A stretch of DNA of 64,000 bases from contig NZ_JAAIKB010000001.1 in assembly GCF_011040385.1 (NCBI RefSeq), positions 62,001-126,000 of the forward strand, in the 5' to 3' direction. Under the pieces are notes generated by a model. The model did no database searches. It was given only the letters and a program-made list of their open reading frames with translations, and was not told the DNA's origin. The position numbers were made by a program, and so were the translations under genes. Below are positions 6,447 to 13,917 of this stretch, in pieces (within the stretch, counting starts at the first letter, position 1; each line of letters starts with the position of its first letter). This DNA is from Falsiroseomonas algicola (lineage in GTDB: Bacteria; Pseudomonadota; Alphaproteobacteria; Acetobacterales; Acetobacteraceae).

Positions 6447-7361
6447 CTAAAAAGCCACACCGGCGCATTCCTTCGCCAGGAAATCCCGCACCAGCGCCGC
6501 GAAGCCGGCCGGGTTGTCCTGGGTCAGCCGGTGGTTGGCGCCCCCCAGCACTTCCAGTCGCGCCTGAGGGATCGCCGCCTGGGCGCGCCGCATCGCAGCC
6601 TCGCCGATCACCGTGCAGTTCTCGCCGCCGAACAACAGCGTCGGCTGCGCCACCGCGATGTCGCCCCAGAAATCGGCCGTCAGCGCCCGCTGCGTCTCCG
6701 TGATGCCCGCTACATCGTAGCGCCAGCGCAGCCGCCCATCCGGGCAGGGCATCAGCGCGGTATCTAGCCAATGCGCCGCCACGGCGTCGCTCCAGGCCTC
6801 CCGGAATGGCGTCTCCGCCAGCGCCTCGGCCCGCGTCGAGAAGCCGCGGTCATGGCGCTCCACCTGGTCGAGGAAGAGGGCGAAGACATCGTCCCGCAGC
6901 CCGATCGCGGGATCGCCCGCAGCCACGGCCACCACGCCTTCCGGCAGCCGCGTCGCCAGCATCAGGGCGAGCGTCCCGCCCGTCGCCTGCCCCACCACGG
7001 CGAAGCGCGTCCAGCCCAGCGCCCGCGTCAGCGCCACCAGATCCTCACGGTGCTCCTCCAGCCGGAAGAGCGAACCGGGTGGCGCGTCGCTCTCGCCGAG
7101 GCCGCGGTAATCCGGCGCCAGCACCGGGTTGGGCAGGTCGAGTTCGGCCAGGACGAAGTCGAAGATCCGCCGCGTGGTGCGGTTGGCCGTCAGGAACAGC
7201 ACCGGCAGCCCGCTGCCGGGCCGGTATGTGAAGGCCATGGTGACGCCGGTCGGCAGCCGCATCCGCCGCATGGAATAGCTGCCATCGAGCGGCGGCCGCG
7301 GGCCCACCCCCTCGAAGGCCTCACCCGGCAGGAAGGCGGCATGCGCGGCGGTCTTGAGCAT
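6447..7361 (-). CDS. alpha/beta-hydrolase fold protein lacking the nucleophile
   Basis: 304 residues. The fold is indicated by APDYRGLGESD (after strand 4), RFAVVGQATGGTLALMLATRL (nucleophile elbow) and a C-terminal GGANHRLTQDNP where the catalytic His would lie. The elbow should read G-x-S-x-G but reads GQATG: A126 is encoded by GCG at 6984-6986. The usual oxyanion HG is also replaced (LFLTANRTTRR). A non-hydrolytic or cofactor-free role is therefore likely. The start at 7361 gives MLKTAAHAAF; a longer frame to 7427 overlaps the upstream gene. It is 10 bases downstream of the UPF0178 gene and probably co-transcribed with it. Confidence 0.8.
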   Translation of the reverse strand: MLKTAAHAAFLPGEAFEGVGPRPPLDGSYSMRRMRLPTGVTMAFTYRPGSGLPVLFLTANRTTRRIFDFVLAELDLPNPVLAPDYRGLGESDAPPGSLFRLEEHREDLVALTRALGWTRFAVVGQATGGTLALMLATRLPEGVVAVAAGDPAIGLRDDVFALFLDQVERHDRGFSTRAEALAETPFREAWSDAVAAHWLDTALMPCPDGRLRWRYDVAGITETQRALTADFWGDIAVAQPTLLFGGENCTVIGEAAMRRAQAAIPQARLEVLGGANHRLTQDNPAGFAALVRDFLAKECAGVAF

Positions 7362-7371
7362 GCCGGAAAGC

Positions 7372-7851
7372 CTATCCCTGCGCCCGCGCCACCCGCAACG
7401 CCGCATGCGCCATGGCGTCCAGCGCATTGAGGAAGCGCGATTTGTCCGCGCTGCCCATGGGCGGTGGCCCGCCGCCCATGCCGAGTTCGCGCAGGTGCTG
7501 CGACACCGCCCGGCCCGCGAGCGCGGAGCCGATGTTGTTCTCCGTCCAGGGATGGCCCTTGAAGTTCAGGCAGAAGGCCTTCTTCTCCAGGCATCGCTTG
7601 GCCAGCGGGATGTCGGCGGTCAGGCAGACATCCGTCGGCCGCGCCTCCTCCGCGATCCAGTCATCCGCCTTGTCCGCGCCATCGGTGACGATGACGATGC
7701 GGACCATCGCCTGCTGCGGCGGGCGGATGTGGCGGGACCCGTTGGAGACGAAGATCACCTCCAGCCCCAGCCGCGCCGCCACGCGCAGGATCTCCTCCCG
7801 CACGGGGCAGGCATCGGCATCGACCAGGAAGCGGGTGGCATTCTGGTTCAT
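7372..7851 (-). CDS. UPF0178 (YaiI/YqxD) family protein
   Basis: 159 residues. The family signature is clear from the N-terminus (FLVDADACPVREEILRVA) with the conserved acidic Asp pair, followed by VIFVSNGSRHIRPP, VTDGADKADDWIAEEA, and DVCLTADIPLAKRCLEKKA. The acidic cluster resembles PIN/NYN-like nucleases, but the biochemical role of the family is unknown. The start at 7851 (MNQNATRF) is chosen because the upstream extension to 7950 is Arg-rich, unconserved and runs into the thiY coding sequence. It is followed after 10 bases by the alpha/beta-hydrolase gene. Confidence 0.9.
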   Translation of the reverse strand: MNQNATRFLVDADACPVREEILRVAARLGLEVIFVSNGSRHIRPPQQAMVRIVIVTDGADKADDWIAEEARPTDVCLTADIPLAKRCLEKKAFCLNFKGHPWTENNIGSALAGRAVSQHLRELGMGGGPPPMGSADKSRFLNALDAMAHAALRVARAQG

Positions 7852-7876
7852 CGATTCAGGCCTCCGGGTGCTCGGC

Positions 7877-7902
7877 CGATGGCCTGCGCCCTTCGGCCAT
7901 CG
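7877..7902 (-). terminator. hairpin after thiZXY operon
   Basis: 8-bp stem CGATGGCC / GGCCATCG with a 10-base loop, just past the thiY stop codon when read on the minus strand. No T-run follows, so confidence is limited. Confidence 0.4.
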
Positions 7903-7912
7903 ATGAACCTCG

Positions 7913-8878
7913 TCACCGTGCCGTCGTAGCCGGCGGCAACTCCACCGCATAGGTCTCGAGCGCCGGCACCGTCCGGATCATGCGGCGATCGGCCAGGTAG
8001 CGGGCGAAGCGCTCATACCGGTTGCGGTCCAGCGCGCCGGGGCTCAGCGAGAAGCGGTTGGCCGTGCTGGCGAAGGCGCGGCGGTTCAGCTCATTGTCCA
8101 GCTCCCGCCGCTGGCCCGCGATGAACATGCGCCAGGATTCCTCTGGGTTGTTGACCAGGAAGTGGGTCGCGGCCTCCGTCGCATCGATGAAGCGGCGCAG
8201 CACCGGGTCGCGGGCGCGGTCGCGATGGGTGATGTAGATCAGCTCGTCATAGGCCGGCATCCCGTACTGCTCCGGGAAGAAGGCCCGGCCGGGGCGGTTC
8301 TCGATGTCGAGCTGATGCAGCTCGAAGTTCCGGAATCCGCCGAGGATGGCGTCCACCTGGCCCGACATCAGCGCGGAGGACAGGCCGAAATTCACGTTCA
8401 CCAGCCGGATGTCGGAAAGCCGCAGCCCGACGCTTTCCAGCATGGTGCCCATCGTCACCTCCTCGAACCCCGCGACGGAGAAGCCGACGCGCTTGCCGCG
8501 GAGGTCCGCCAGCGTGCGGATCGGCCCGTCCCGCAGCACCGTCAGGGTGGACAAGGGGGTGGCCACCAGCGTGCCGACGCGCATCAGCGGCAGGCCCTGG
8601 TCCACGGCGAGGTGCAGGTTCTTCTGGTAGAAGACGCCGAGATCGGCGCGCCGCGCCCCCACCAGCCGCGGCGGGTCGTTCGGATCGGCCGGCGCCACGA
8701 TCCGGACATCGAGGTTGGCGCGCGTGAAGTCGCCGCGTTCCTGCGCCACGATGATCGGCACATGGTCCGGGTTCACGAACCAGTCGAGCAGCACCGTCAC
8801 CTGGTCCCGCGCCGGCTGCGCGGCGGTCGGGGGTGACAGGGCCAGCAGCGCGGCCAGCGCGAGAATGAGCCGCTTCAT
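7913..8878 (-). CDS. thiY: thiamine-precursor ABC transporter substrate-binding protein
   Basis: 321 residues with a signal peptide (MKRLILALAALLALSPPTAA). The NMT1/THI5-like fold begins VTVLLDWFVNPDHVPIIVAQERGDF, the typical pyrimidine-precursor-binding start, and includes RTLADLRGKRVGFSVAGFEE. It should capture a formylaminopyrimidine or hydroxymethylpyrimidine in the periplasm and deliver it to ThiX. Its ATG overlaps the thiX stop by 4 bases (ATGA), and it is the last gene of an operon that starts with a TPP riboswitch, which strongly supports the thiamine role. A longer frame to 9172 belongs to another frame of thiX. Confidence 0.9.
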   Translation of the reverse strand: MKRLILALAALLALSPPTAAQPARDQVTVLLDWFVNPDHVPIIVAQERGDFTRANLDVRIVAPADPNDPPRLVGARRADLGVFYQKNLHLAVDQGLPLMRVGTLVATPLSTLTVLRDGPIRTLADLRGKRVGFSVAGFEEVTMGTMLESVGLRLSDIRLVNVNFGLSSALMSGQVDAILGGFRNFELHQLDIENRPGRAFFPEQYGMPAYDELIYITHRDRARDPVLRRFIDATEAATHFLVNNPEESWRMFIAGQRRELDNELNRRAFASTANRFSLSPGALDRNRYERFARYLADRRMIRTVPALETYAVELPPATTAR

Positions 8879-9642
8879 GGCAAAACCTTTCTGTCTTGGT
8901 CGGAAAGAAGCGAGTCCGGCTGCCACGGGATGGCCCGCCTCAGCAGCCGATCGGTGGAGAACCAGAGCGCCAGCGACATCACCGCCAGCACGAACAGCGC
9001 GGCGAACATGACATCCGCCTGGGACCGGCCATTGGCCTGCAGCATCAGGTAGCCGAGCCCGGCCGAGGACCCGACCCACTCGCCGACCACGGCCCCGATC
9101 GGCGCGACTCCCGCCGCGACCCGCAGCCCGGAGGCGAGCGACGGCAGCGCCGCCGGCACCCGCACGCGCCACAGCACGGCGGTGCGTGACGCGCCCATGG
9201 TGGCGGCGAGGTCGAGCAGCCCGGGCTCCGTCCGCCGCAGCCCATCATGGAAGGCGGTGGCGACGGGAAAGAAGATGATCATCACCGCCATGGCGACCTT
9301 GCTGGCCATGCCGTAGCCCAGCCAGAGCACCAGCAGCGGCGCGATGGCGAAGACGGGCACCGCCTGGCTGACCAGCAGCAGCGGCAGCAGCCAGCGCCGC
9401 CCCGCCGGCCAGGCGGCGAGCGTGAGCGCCATCAGGCAGCCCAGCAGCGAACCCAGCGCCAGTCCCAGCAGGATCTCCGTCCCCGTCGTGGCCGCATGGC
9501 CAAGGATGATGTCCCAGCGGTCCACCAGCGCGCTGGCGACCCGCATCGGCGAGGGCAGCAGGAAGGGGGGCACGTCCGTGGCCCAGACGAAGCCCTGCCA
9601 CAGCAGCAGCAGCCCGAGCCCGGCGATGGCGGCGCGGATCAG
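8875..9642 (-). CDS. thiX: thiamine-precursor ABC transporter permease, probable CTG start
   Basis: 255 residues if started at CTG 9642, or 232 from the first ATG at 9573. The BPD_transp_1 signature appears as RTEPGLLDLAATMGASRTAV and GEWVGSSAGLGYLM (the EAA loop region). The reading frame continues upstream of the ATG with LIRAAIAGLGLLLLWQGFVW, a normal first membrane helix, and has no ATG, GTG or TTG before the stop of thiZ; the only candidate is CTG overlapping that stop (CTGA). Without it the protein would lose one of six membrane segments. It forms the inner-membrane channel for the ThiY ligand. Confidence 0.85.
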   Translation of the reverse strand: MIRAAIAGLGLLLLWQGFVWATDVPPFLLPSPMRVASALVDRWDIILGHAATTGTEILLGLALGSLLGCLMALTLAAWPAGRRWLLPLLLVSQAVPVFAIAPLLVLWLGYGMASKVAMAVMIIFFPVATAFHDGLRRTEPGLLDLAATMGASRTAVLWRVRVPAALPSLASGLRVAAGVAPIGAVVGEWVGSSAGLGYLMLQANGRSQADVMFAALFVLAVMSLALWFSTDRLLRRAIPWQPDSLLSDQDRKVLP

Positions 9643-10367
9643 GACACCGCCTCCGCCAGCCGTTCCAGCAGCGCGGCCTGCGCCGCCAGCAGCGCCGGAT
9701 CGCCCGCCGCGCGGGGCGGCGCGCCGGCCGGCACCGGCACCTCGCTGGCCGTCGCCGGGCGGCCGCCCAGCACCAGGATGCGGTCCGCGAGGCGCAACGC
9801 CTCCAGCGGGTCATGCGTCACCAGCAGTACGGTGCGCCTGGCCAGCAGCCGCGCGGCGAGGGACTGCATGCGGTGGCGCGTCGGCGCATCGACGGCGCTG
9901 AAGGGCTCGTCCATCAGCACGATGGGCCGGTCCTCCATCAGCGTCCGGGCCAGCGCCACCCGCTGCCGCATGCCGCCGGAGAGCTGCGCGGGGGACTTGA
10001 GCGCATCGGCTTCGGCCAGCCCGACCTCGGCCAGCAGGGCGCGGGCGCGGGCGAGGTCCGGGGCCTGCCCGCGGAGATGCGCGCCCATGGTCACGTTGCC
10101 CAGCACGTCCCGCCAGGGCACCAGCAGATCCTGCTGCGCCATGTAGGCGACCCGCCCCGCCAGCTTCGTGACGCTTCCCCCCGCCGGCACCGCGAGAAGC
10201 CCGGCCGCGAGGCGCAACAGCGTCGATTTGCCCGAGCCCGAGGGCCCGAGCAGCGCCGTCACCCGCCCGCCTTCGAGCGACAGGTCGGTCGGCCCGAGCA
10301 CGGGCTGGCCGCCCAGGGACAGCCCCTCGGGCAGGTGGATGCGGAATCCGGGCGCGCGTTCAGCCAC
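9639..10367 (-). CDS. thiZ: thiamine-precursor ABC transporter ATP-binding protein
   Basis: 242 residues, cytosolic ATPase subunit. Walker A is GPSGSGKST, the Q-loop region is YMAQQDLLVPW, the signature is LSGGMRQR and Walker B is IVLMDEPFSAVD, followed by the switch His in LLVTHD. The QQDLLVPW Q-loop is typical of the nitrate/taurine/thiamine-precursor (NMT1-linked) importers. The start codon is GTG at 10365-10367, 9 bases after a TPP riboswitch whose 3' end carries GAAGGGA as the only plausible ribosome site. It heads the operon thiZ-thiX-thiY. Confidence 0.92.
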   Translation of the reverse strand: MAERAPGFRIHLPEGLSLGGQPVLGPTDLSLEGGRVTALLGPSGSGKSTLLRLAAGLLAVPAGGSVTKLAGRVAYMAQQDLLVPWRDVLGNVTMGAHLRGQAPDLARARALLAEVGLAEADALKSPAQLSGGMRQRVALARTLMEDRPIVLMDEPFSAVDAPTRHRMQSLAARLLARRTVLLVTHDPLEALRLADRILVLGGRPATASEVPVPAGAPPRAAGDPALLAAQAALLERLAEAVS

Positions 10368-10376
10368 AGGCAGACA

Positions 10377-10465
10377 CCGTTCCCTTCGCCGGCATGACCC
10401 GGATCAGGTTCGTGGGGTCGCGGTCGCCCGCCTCTCAGCCCCCGATGGGCTCCCCCCGATGACGG
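10377..10465 (-). promoter_or_regulatory. TPP riboswitch (Thi box)
   Basis: Read on the minus strand, the conserved elements occur in order: CCGT (5' strand of P1), GGGGGGAGCC, GGGGCTGAGAGG, then ACCTGATCCGGGTCATGCC, GGCGAAGGGA and ACGG (3' strand of P1). CTGAGA and CCTGATC are the invariant thiamine pyrophosphate-binding segments. It ends 9 bases before the thiZ GTG. The GAAGGGA that would act as ribosome site lies inside the aptamer, which points to translational repression when TPP is bound. Confidence 0.95.
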
Positions 10466-10540
10466 GGGCGGTTATGCGGTGGGCGATGGCGGAGGGCAAG
10501 GGGAGGGGGCTAGCCTGTGCGCAACGACAAGGAACGTCCC

Positions 10541-11452
10541 ATGCGCCGCCTTCTCCTCCTGATGCTGCTTCTCGCCGCCGGCCCCGCTCTGGCCCAGCCC
10601 CCGCCCGAGATCGCGGCCGGCCTGGCGCGCATCGGCCGCGTCATCGCGCCCCCGCCCACTGGCGCGCTCTATGCGCCGTTGCATGGCCGCGAACCGTGGG
10701 ACGGCGTGGCGGTGACGCGCGATGCCCGCTACGGCACGGATCCGCGCCATCGCCTCGACGTCTTCACCCCCGCCACGCGGCCAACGCAGCCTTTGCCCGT
10801 GCTGGTCTTCATCCATGGCGGCGGCTTCGTCGCCGGCGACAAGCAGGGGCCGGATGGCAGCCCCTTCTATGCCAATGTCGGCGTCTGGGCGGCGCGCAAC
10901 GGCCTGATCGGCGTGAACATCACCTACCGCCTGGCGCCCGCGCACCCCTATCCGGCGGCGCAGGAGGATGTGGCGGCGGCCCTCGCCTGGGTCTCCGCCA
11001 ACATCGCGGCGCATGGCGGCGACCCCGCGCGGGTGATCCTCTCCGGCCACTCCGCCGGCGCCATCCATGCCGCGCTCTACGCCGCCGAGCCTCGCTTCCA
11101 CCCCGCGGGCGTGGCGCCGCCCGTCGCCTATGCCTTCGTCTCCGGCCTCTTCGATTTCACCGGCCCCGACATGGCGGCCAATGACAACGCCTATCTGGGC
11201 GCGGAAGCCGCGGCGAGGTCGCCGTTGCCGGGCCTGACGCGCGTCACCCAGCCGATCTTCCTCGCCCATGGCACGCTCGATCCCGAGCGCTTCGTCCAGC
11301 ATTCGCTCCGCGCGCGAGAGGCTCTCTGCGCCGCCGGGCGCTGCCCGACCGCCGTGACGCTGGAAGGCCACAGCCACATCTCGGAGGTCTATGCCATCGG
11401 CATGGCGGATACGTCCCTGACCGCGCCGCTGCTGGCCTTCATCCGGCGCTGA
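10541..11452 (+). CDS. secreted alpha/beta-hydrolase (carboxylesterase/BD-FAE-like)
   Basis: 303 residues with a signal peptide (MRRLLLLMLLLAAGPALA, cut before Gln), so periplasmic. The catalytic layout is intact: oxyanion HGGGFVAGDK, nucleophile elbow GHSAGA, acid near HGTLD, and His in GHSHIS. The HGGG motif places it with the hormone-sensitive-lipase/carboxylesterase type enzymes acting on short esters. Two Cys near the C-terminus (CAAGRC) could form a disulfide. A GTG at 10517 would add 8 residues before the signal peptide and is less likely. It is followed after 20 bases by the deacetylase gene. Confidence 0.85.
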   Translation: MRRLLLLMLLLAAGPALAQPPPEIAAGLARIGRVIAPPPTGALYAPLHGREPWDGVAVTRDARYGTDPRHRLDVFTPATRPTQPLPVLVFIHGGGFVAGDKQGPDGSPFYANVGVWAARNGLIGVNITYRLAPAHPYPAAQEDVAAALAWVSANIAAHGGDPARVILSGHSAGAIHAALYAAEPRFHPAGVAPPVAYAFVSGLFDFTGPDMAANDNAYLGAEAAARSPLPGLTRVTQPIFLAHGTLDPERFVQHSLRAREALCAAGRCPTAVTLEGHSHISEVYAIGMADTSLTAPLLAFIRR

Positions 11453-11472
11453 TCGCGCCCATCTCGGAGCCG

Positions 11473-12624
11473 ATGACCACGCCCCTCCTCATCGGCTCCG
11501 AGATCTATCGCGGCTCCACCTATGGCCCGAAGCATCCGCTGGCCATCCCGCGCGTCTCCACGACCCTCGACCTGATCAGCGCCATGGGCTGGGTCGCTCC
11601 GGGCCAGTACCTCGACAGCCCCCGCGCGACGCCGGAGGCGCTGACCCGCTTCCACCACCGCGACTACATCGCCGCCCTGATGCAGGCGGAGGCGACGCAG
11701 CAGGTGGACCCCGCCCATCGCGAGCGCTTCCGCATCGGCGCCGATGGCAACCCGGTCTACCGGGAGGTCTTCTCCCGCCCCGCGACCGGCGCCGGCGGCG
11801 TGACGCTGGCGGCGCGCCTCACCGAACAGGGCGGCGTGGTGCATGTGCCCGGCGGCGGCACCCATCACGGGCGGCCGGACCGCGCCAGCGGCTTCTGCTA
11901 CCTCAACGATGCCGTGCTGGGTTTGATGCAGTGGCTCGACCTCGGCCTGACGCGCATCCTCTACCTCGACATCGATGCCCATCACGGCGACGGGGTGGAG
12001 GACGCCTTCGCCGATGATCCGCGCGTCTTCACCGTCTCCGTCCATGAGGCCGGGCGCTGGCCGCATACCGGCCGCGTGGAGGACCAGGCCGGCGGCCATG
12101 CCCGCAACCTGCCCGTGCCGCCCGGCTTCAACGACAGCGAGATGGATTTTCTCAAGGCCCACGTCATCCTGCCGCTGATCCGGCACTGGAGGCCGCAGGC
12201 GATCATGCTGCAATGCGGGGCGGATGCGATCGAGGAAGACCCGCTCTCGAAACTCTCGCTCTCCAACAACGCCCATCGCGCCGTGGTGGCCTCGCTGCGC
12301 GGCCTGGCGCCGCGCCTCATCGTGCTGGGCGGGGGCGGCTACAACCCCTGGTCCGTGGCGCGTTGCTGGGCGGGCGTCTGGGCCACGCTGAACGACCGCG
12401 CCATCCCGCCCCGCATTCCGGAGGCGGCAGAGGCCGTTCTGCGCGGACTGACCTTCTCCCGCGCCGCCGGTCGCAACCCGCCGGAACACTGGTTCACCAC
12501 CATCGCCGACCCGCTCCGCCCGGGCCCGGTGCGGGAGGAAGTGCGGGCGCTCGCGCCCTTGACGCTCCGTAACCTGCCGGAGCCTTCCGAGGCGATCGAG
12601 GCCGCTGCTATGCTGCGCGCATGA
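11473..12624 (+). CDS. histone deacetylase-family protein (AcuC-like)
   Basis: 383 residues, arginase/deacetylase fold. Zinc and catalytic residues are visible: VPGGGTHHGRPDRASGFCY (the two active-site His), LDIDAHHGDGVEDAF (Asp and His zinc ligands), LQCGADAIEEDPLSKL (third zinc Asp), and GGGGYNPW with the catalytic Tyr. The family removes acetyl groups from lysines or from acetylated polyamine-like substrates in the cytosol; acetoin utilisation protein AcuC is the nearest named type, but no acs or acu genes lie nearby. Its stop overlaps the next ATG by 4 bases, so the two genes are translationally coupled. Confidence 0.88.
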   Translation: MTTPLLIGSEIYRGSTYGPKHPLAIPRVSTTLDLISAMGWVAPGQYLDSPRATPEALTRFHHRDYIAALMQAEATQQVDPAHRERFRIGADGNPVYREVFSRPATGAGGVTLAARLTEQGGVVHVPGGGTHHGRPDRASGFCYLNDAVLGLMQWLDLGLTRILYLDIDAHHGDGVEDAFADDPRVFTVSVHEAGRWPHTGRVEDQAGGHARNLPVPPGFNDSEMDFLKAHVILPLIRHWRPQAIMLQCGADAIEEDPLSKLSLSNNAHRAVVASLRGLAPRLIVLGGGGYNPWSVARCWAGVWATLNDRAIPPRIPEAAEAVLRGLTFSRAAGRNPPEHWFTTIADPLRPGPVREEVRALAPLTLRNLPEPSEAIEAAAMLRA

Positions 12625-13106
12625 CCCGACGCCAGACGCTGCTCTCCACCCTCGGCCTGATCGCCGCCCCCGTGGCCGCGACGGCGCAGCCCGGCGTGGA
12701 CCGCCCGCAGCCCAAGCTGCCCACGGAGCGCCTGGTGATCGTCGGCCGGGAAGGCCGGCGCCACGACTTCGACGTGGAGATGGCGATCAGCCCCGACCAC
12801 CAGATGATCGGTCTGATGTTCCGCCCGACCGTCGGCGCGAATGAGGGCATGCTGTTCGACTGGGGCAGCCCGCGCGAAAGCTCCATGTGGATGCGCAACA
12901 CGCTGGCCTCGCTCGACATGCTCTTCATCGCCGCCGATGGCCGCATCCACCGCATCGCGGAACGCACCGTGCCGCTGAGCCTGACGCCGATCGACAGCCG
13001 CGGCCCCGTGCGTGCGACGCTGGAGTTGCAGGCGGGCATCACCGAGCGCCTCGATATCCGCGTCGGCGACCGCGTCCTTCACCGCATCTTCGGCACGGCG
13101 CCTTAG
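12621..13106 (+). CDS. DUF192 family exported protein
   Basis: 161 residues. An N-terminal twin-arginine-like signal (MTRRQTLLSTLGLIAAPVAATA) precedes the domain. DUF192 hallmarks are MIGLMFRPTVGANEGMLFDW and SSMWMRNTLASLDMLFI, then a C-terminal LELQAGITERLDIRVGD. The family is widespread and uncharacterised, with a small beta-sheet fold and a probable periplasmic location. It overlaps the deacetylase gene by ATGA and converges on the S24-like regulator three bases after its stop. Confidence 0.88.
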   Translation: MTRRQTLLSTLGLIAAPVAATAQPGVDRPQPKLPTERLVIVGREGRRHDFDVEMAISPDHQMIGLMFRPTVGANEGMLFDWGSPRESSMWMRNTLASLDMLFIAADGRIHRIAERTVPLSLTPIDSRGPVRATLELQAGITERLDIRVGDRVLHRIFGTAP

Positions 13107-13109
13107 CGG

Positions 13110-13721
13110 TCACGCCAGCCGCATCGCCACCACGCGCCAGGCGTGCGCCTGGCTGCGCGCCATGCTTCGCGCGGTGCCGTCCTCGATCCAGTCGATCCTC
13201 TCCCGCGTCCCGGCCTGCAGCAGGCCGAGTCCCGTGATCGCACCCGCTTCCACCACCAGCACGACATCGCCCACCCGCGCCGGCTGACCGGGATCGCAGA
13301 GCAGGAGGTGGCGCGGCTGCAGCAGCCCGCGCGGCTCCGCCAGCATCACCGCGACCATTCCGGGCTCCGCCGGCGCGAACTCCTCCATCGCCAGCCGACG
13401 CGCCGGCGTGACGCCGGAGGCGATCCTGTCCTCGCCTTCCCGGAACAGCGGCAGGCGGCGGCCAGGCGGGGCGGGGAGGGGGGATGCACCTTCGGGCCGC
13501 AGCGCCGCTTCCGGCAGGCCCAGCATCGTCGCCAGTGCCTGGCGCAGATCCTCCGGCAGGCGCTTCGGCGTGCCGCGGGCGACGAATTGCTGGAGGTAGC
13601 TGGGGTTCCGCCCCAGCCGCAGGGACAGCGCCTTGAGCCCCAGCCGGCGGTCCCGCGCGGCGTCCAGGATGCGGGCGCGGACCGGATCGGGGCCGCTGTT
13701 CCGGGTTGCCATGATGTTCAT
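13110..13721 (-). CDS. S24/LexA-like transcriptional regulator
   Basis: 203 residues. The N-terminal third is a helix-turn-helix (LGLKALSLRLGRNPSYLQQF, residues about 28-47). The C-terminal half (GMVAVMLAEPRGLL... GDVVLVVEAGAITGLGLL) resembles the S24 signal-peptidase-like domain of phage repressors, but the usual catalytic Ser-Met motif and Lys are not evident, so self-cleavage is doubtful. The start at 13721 is MNIMATRN; an internal start at 13712 is equally possible. It is divergent from the dioxygenase gene; the gap has a short palindrome, AAGGAG-AA-CTCCTT, that could be its operator. Confidence 0.72.
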   Translation of the reverse strand: MNIMATRNSGPDPVRARILDAARDRRLGLKALSLRLGRNPSYLQQFVARGTPKRLPEDLRQALATMLGLPEAALRPEGASPLPAPPGRRLPLFREGEDRIASGVTPARRLAMEEFAPAEPGMVAVMLAEPRGLLQPRHLLLCDPGQPARVGDVVLVVEAGAITGLGLLQAGTRERIDWIEDGTARSMARSQAHAWRVVAMRLA

Positions 13722-13780
13722 GCTCTGTCGCAGCGGAGGCGCTGGCGAAGGAAAGAATAGGTGATGCCCGCTATAGTTGG

Positions 13781-13794
13781 AAGGAGAACTCCTT
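13781..13794. promoter_or_regulatory. candidate operator between S24-like regulator and dioxygenase genes
   Basis: AAGGAG-AA-CTCCTT, a 6-bp inverted repeat followed by a T-run, about 60 bases upstream of the regulator start and beside CTATAG (possible -10 region). The role is inferred from symmetry and position only. Confidence 0.35.
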
Positions 13795-13917
13795 TTTGCC
13801 GGCGCTTTCCCGATCACGGCACCGCGCTCGCCGCGGGATTGCGACCCGCCGCTACACAGTGCCAGGATGCGGGAATAATTGAGCGGGCGGCGCGACCGCC
13901 CCGAGGGGAAACAAGCC

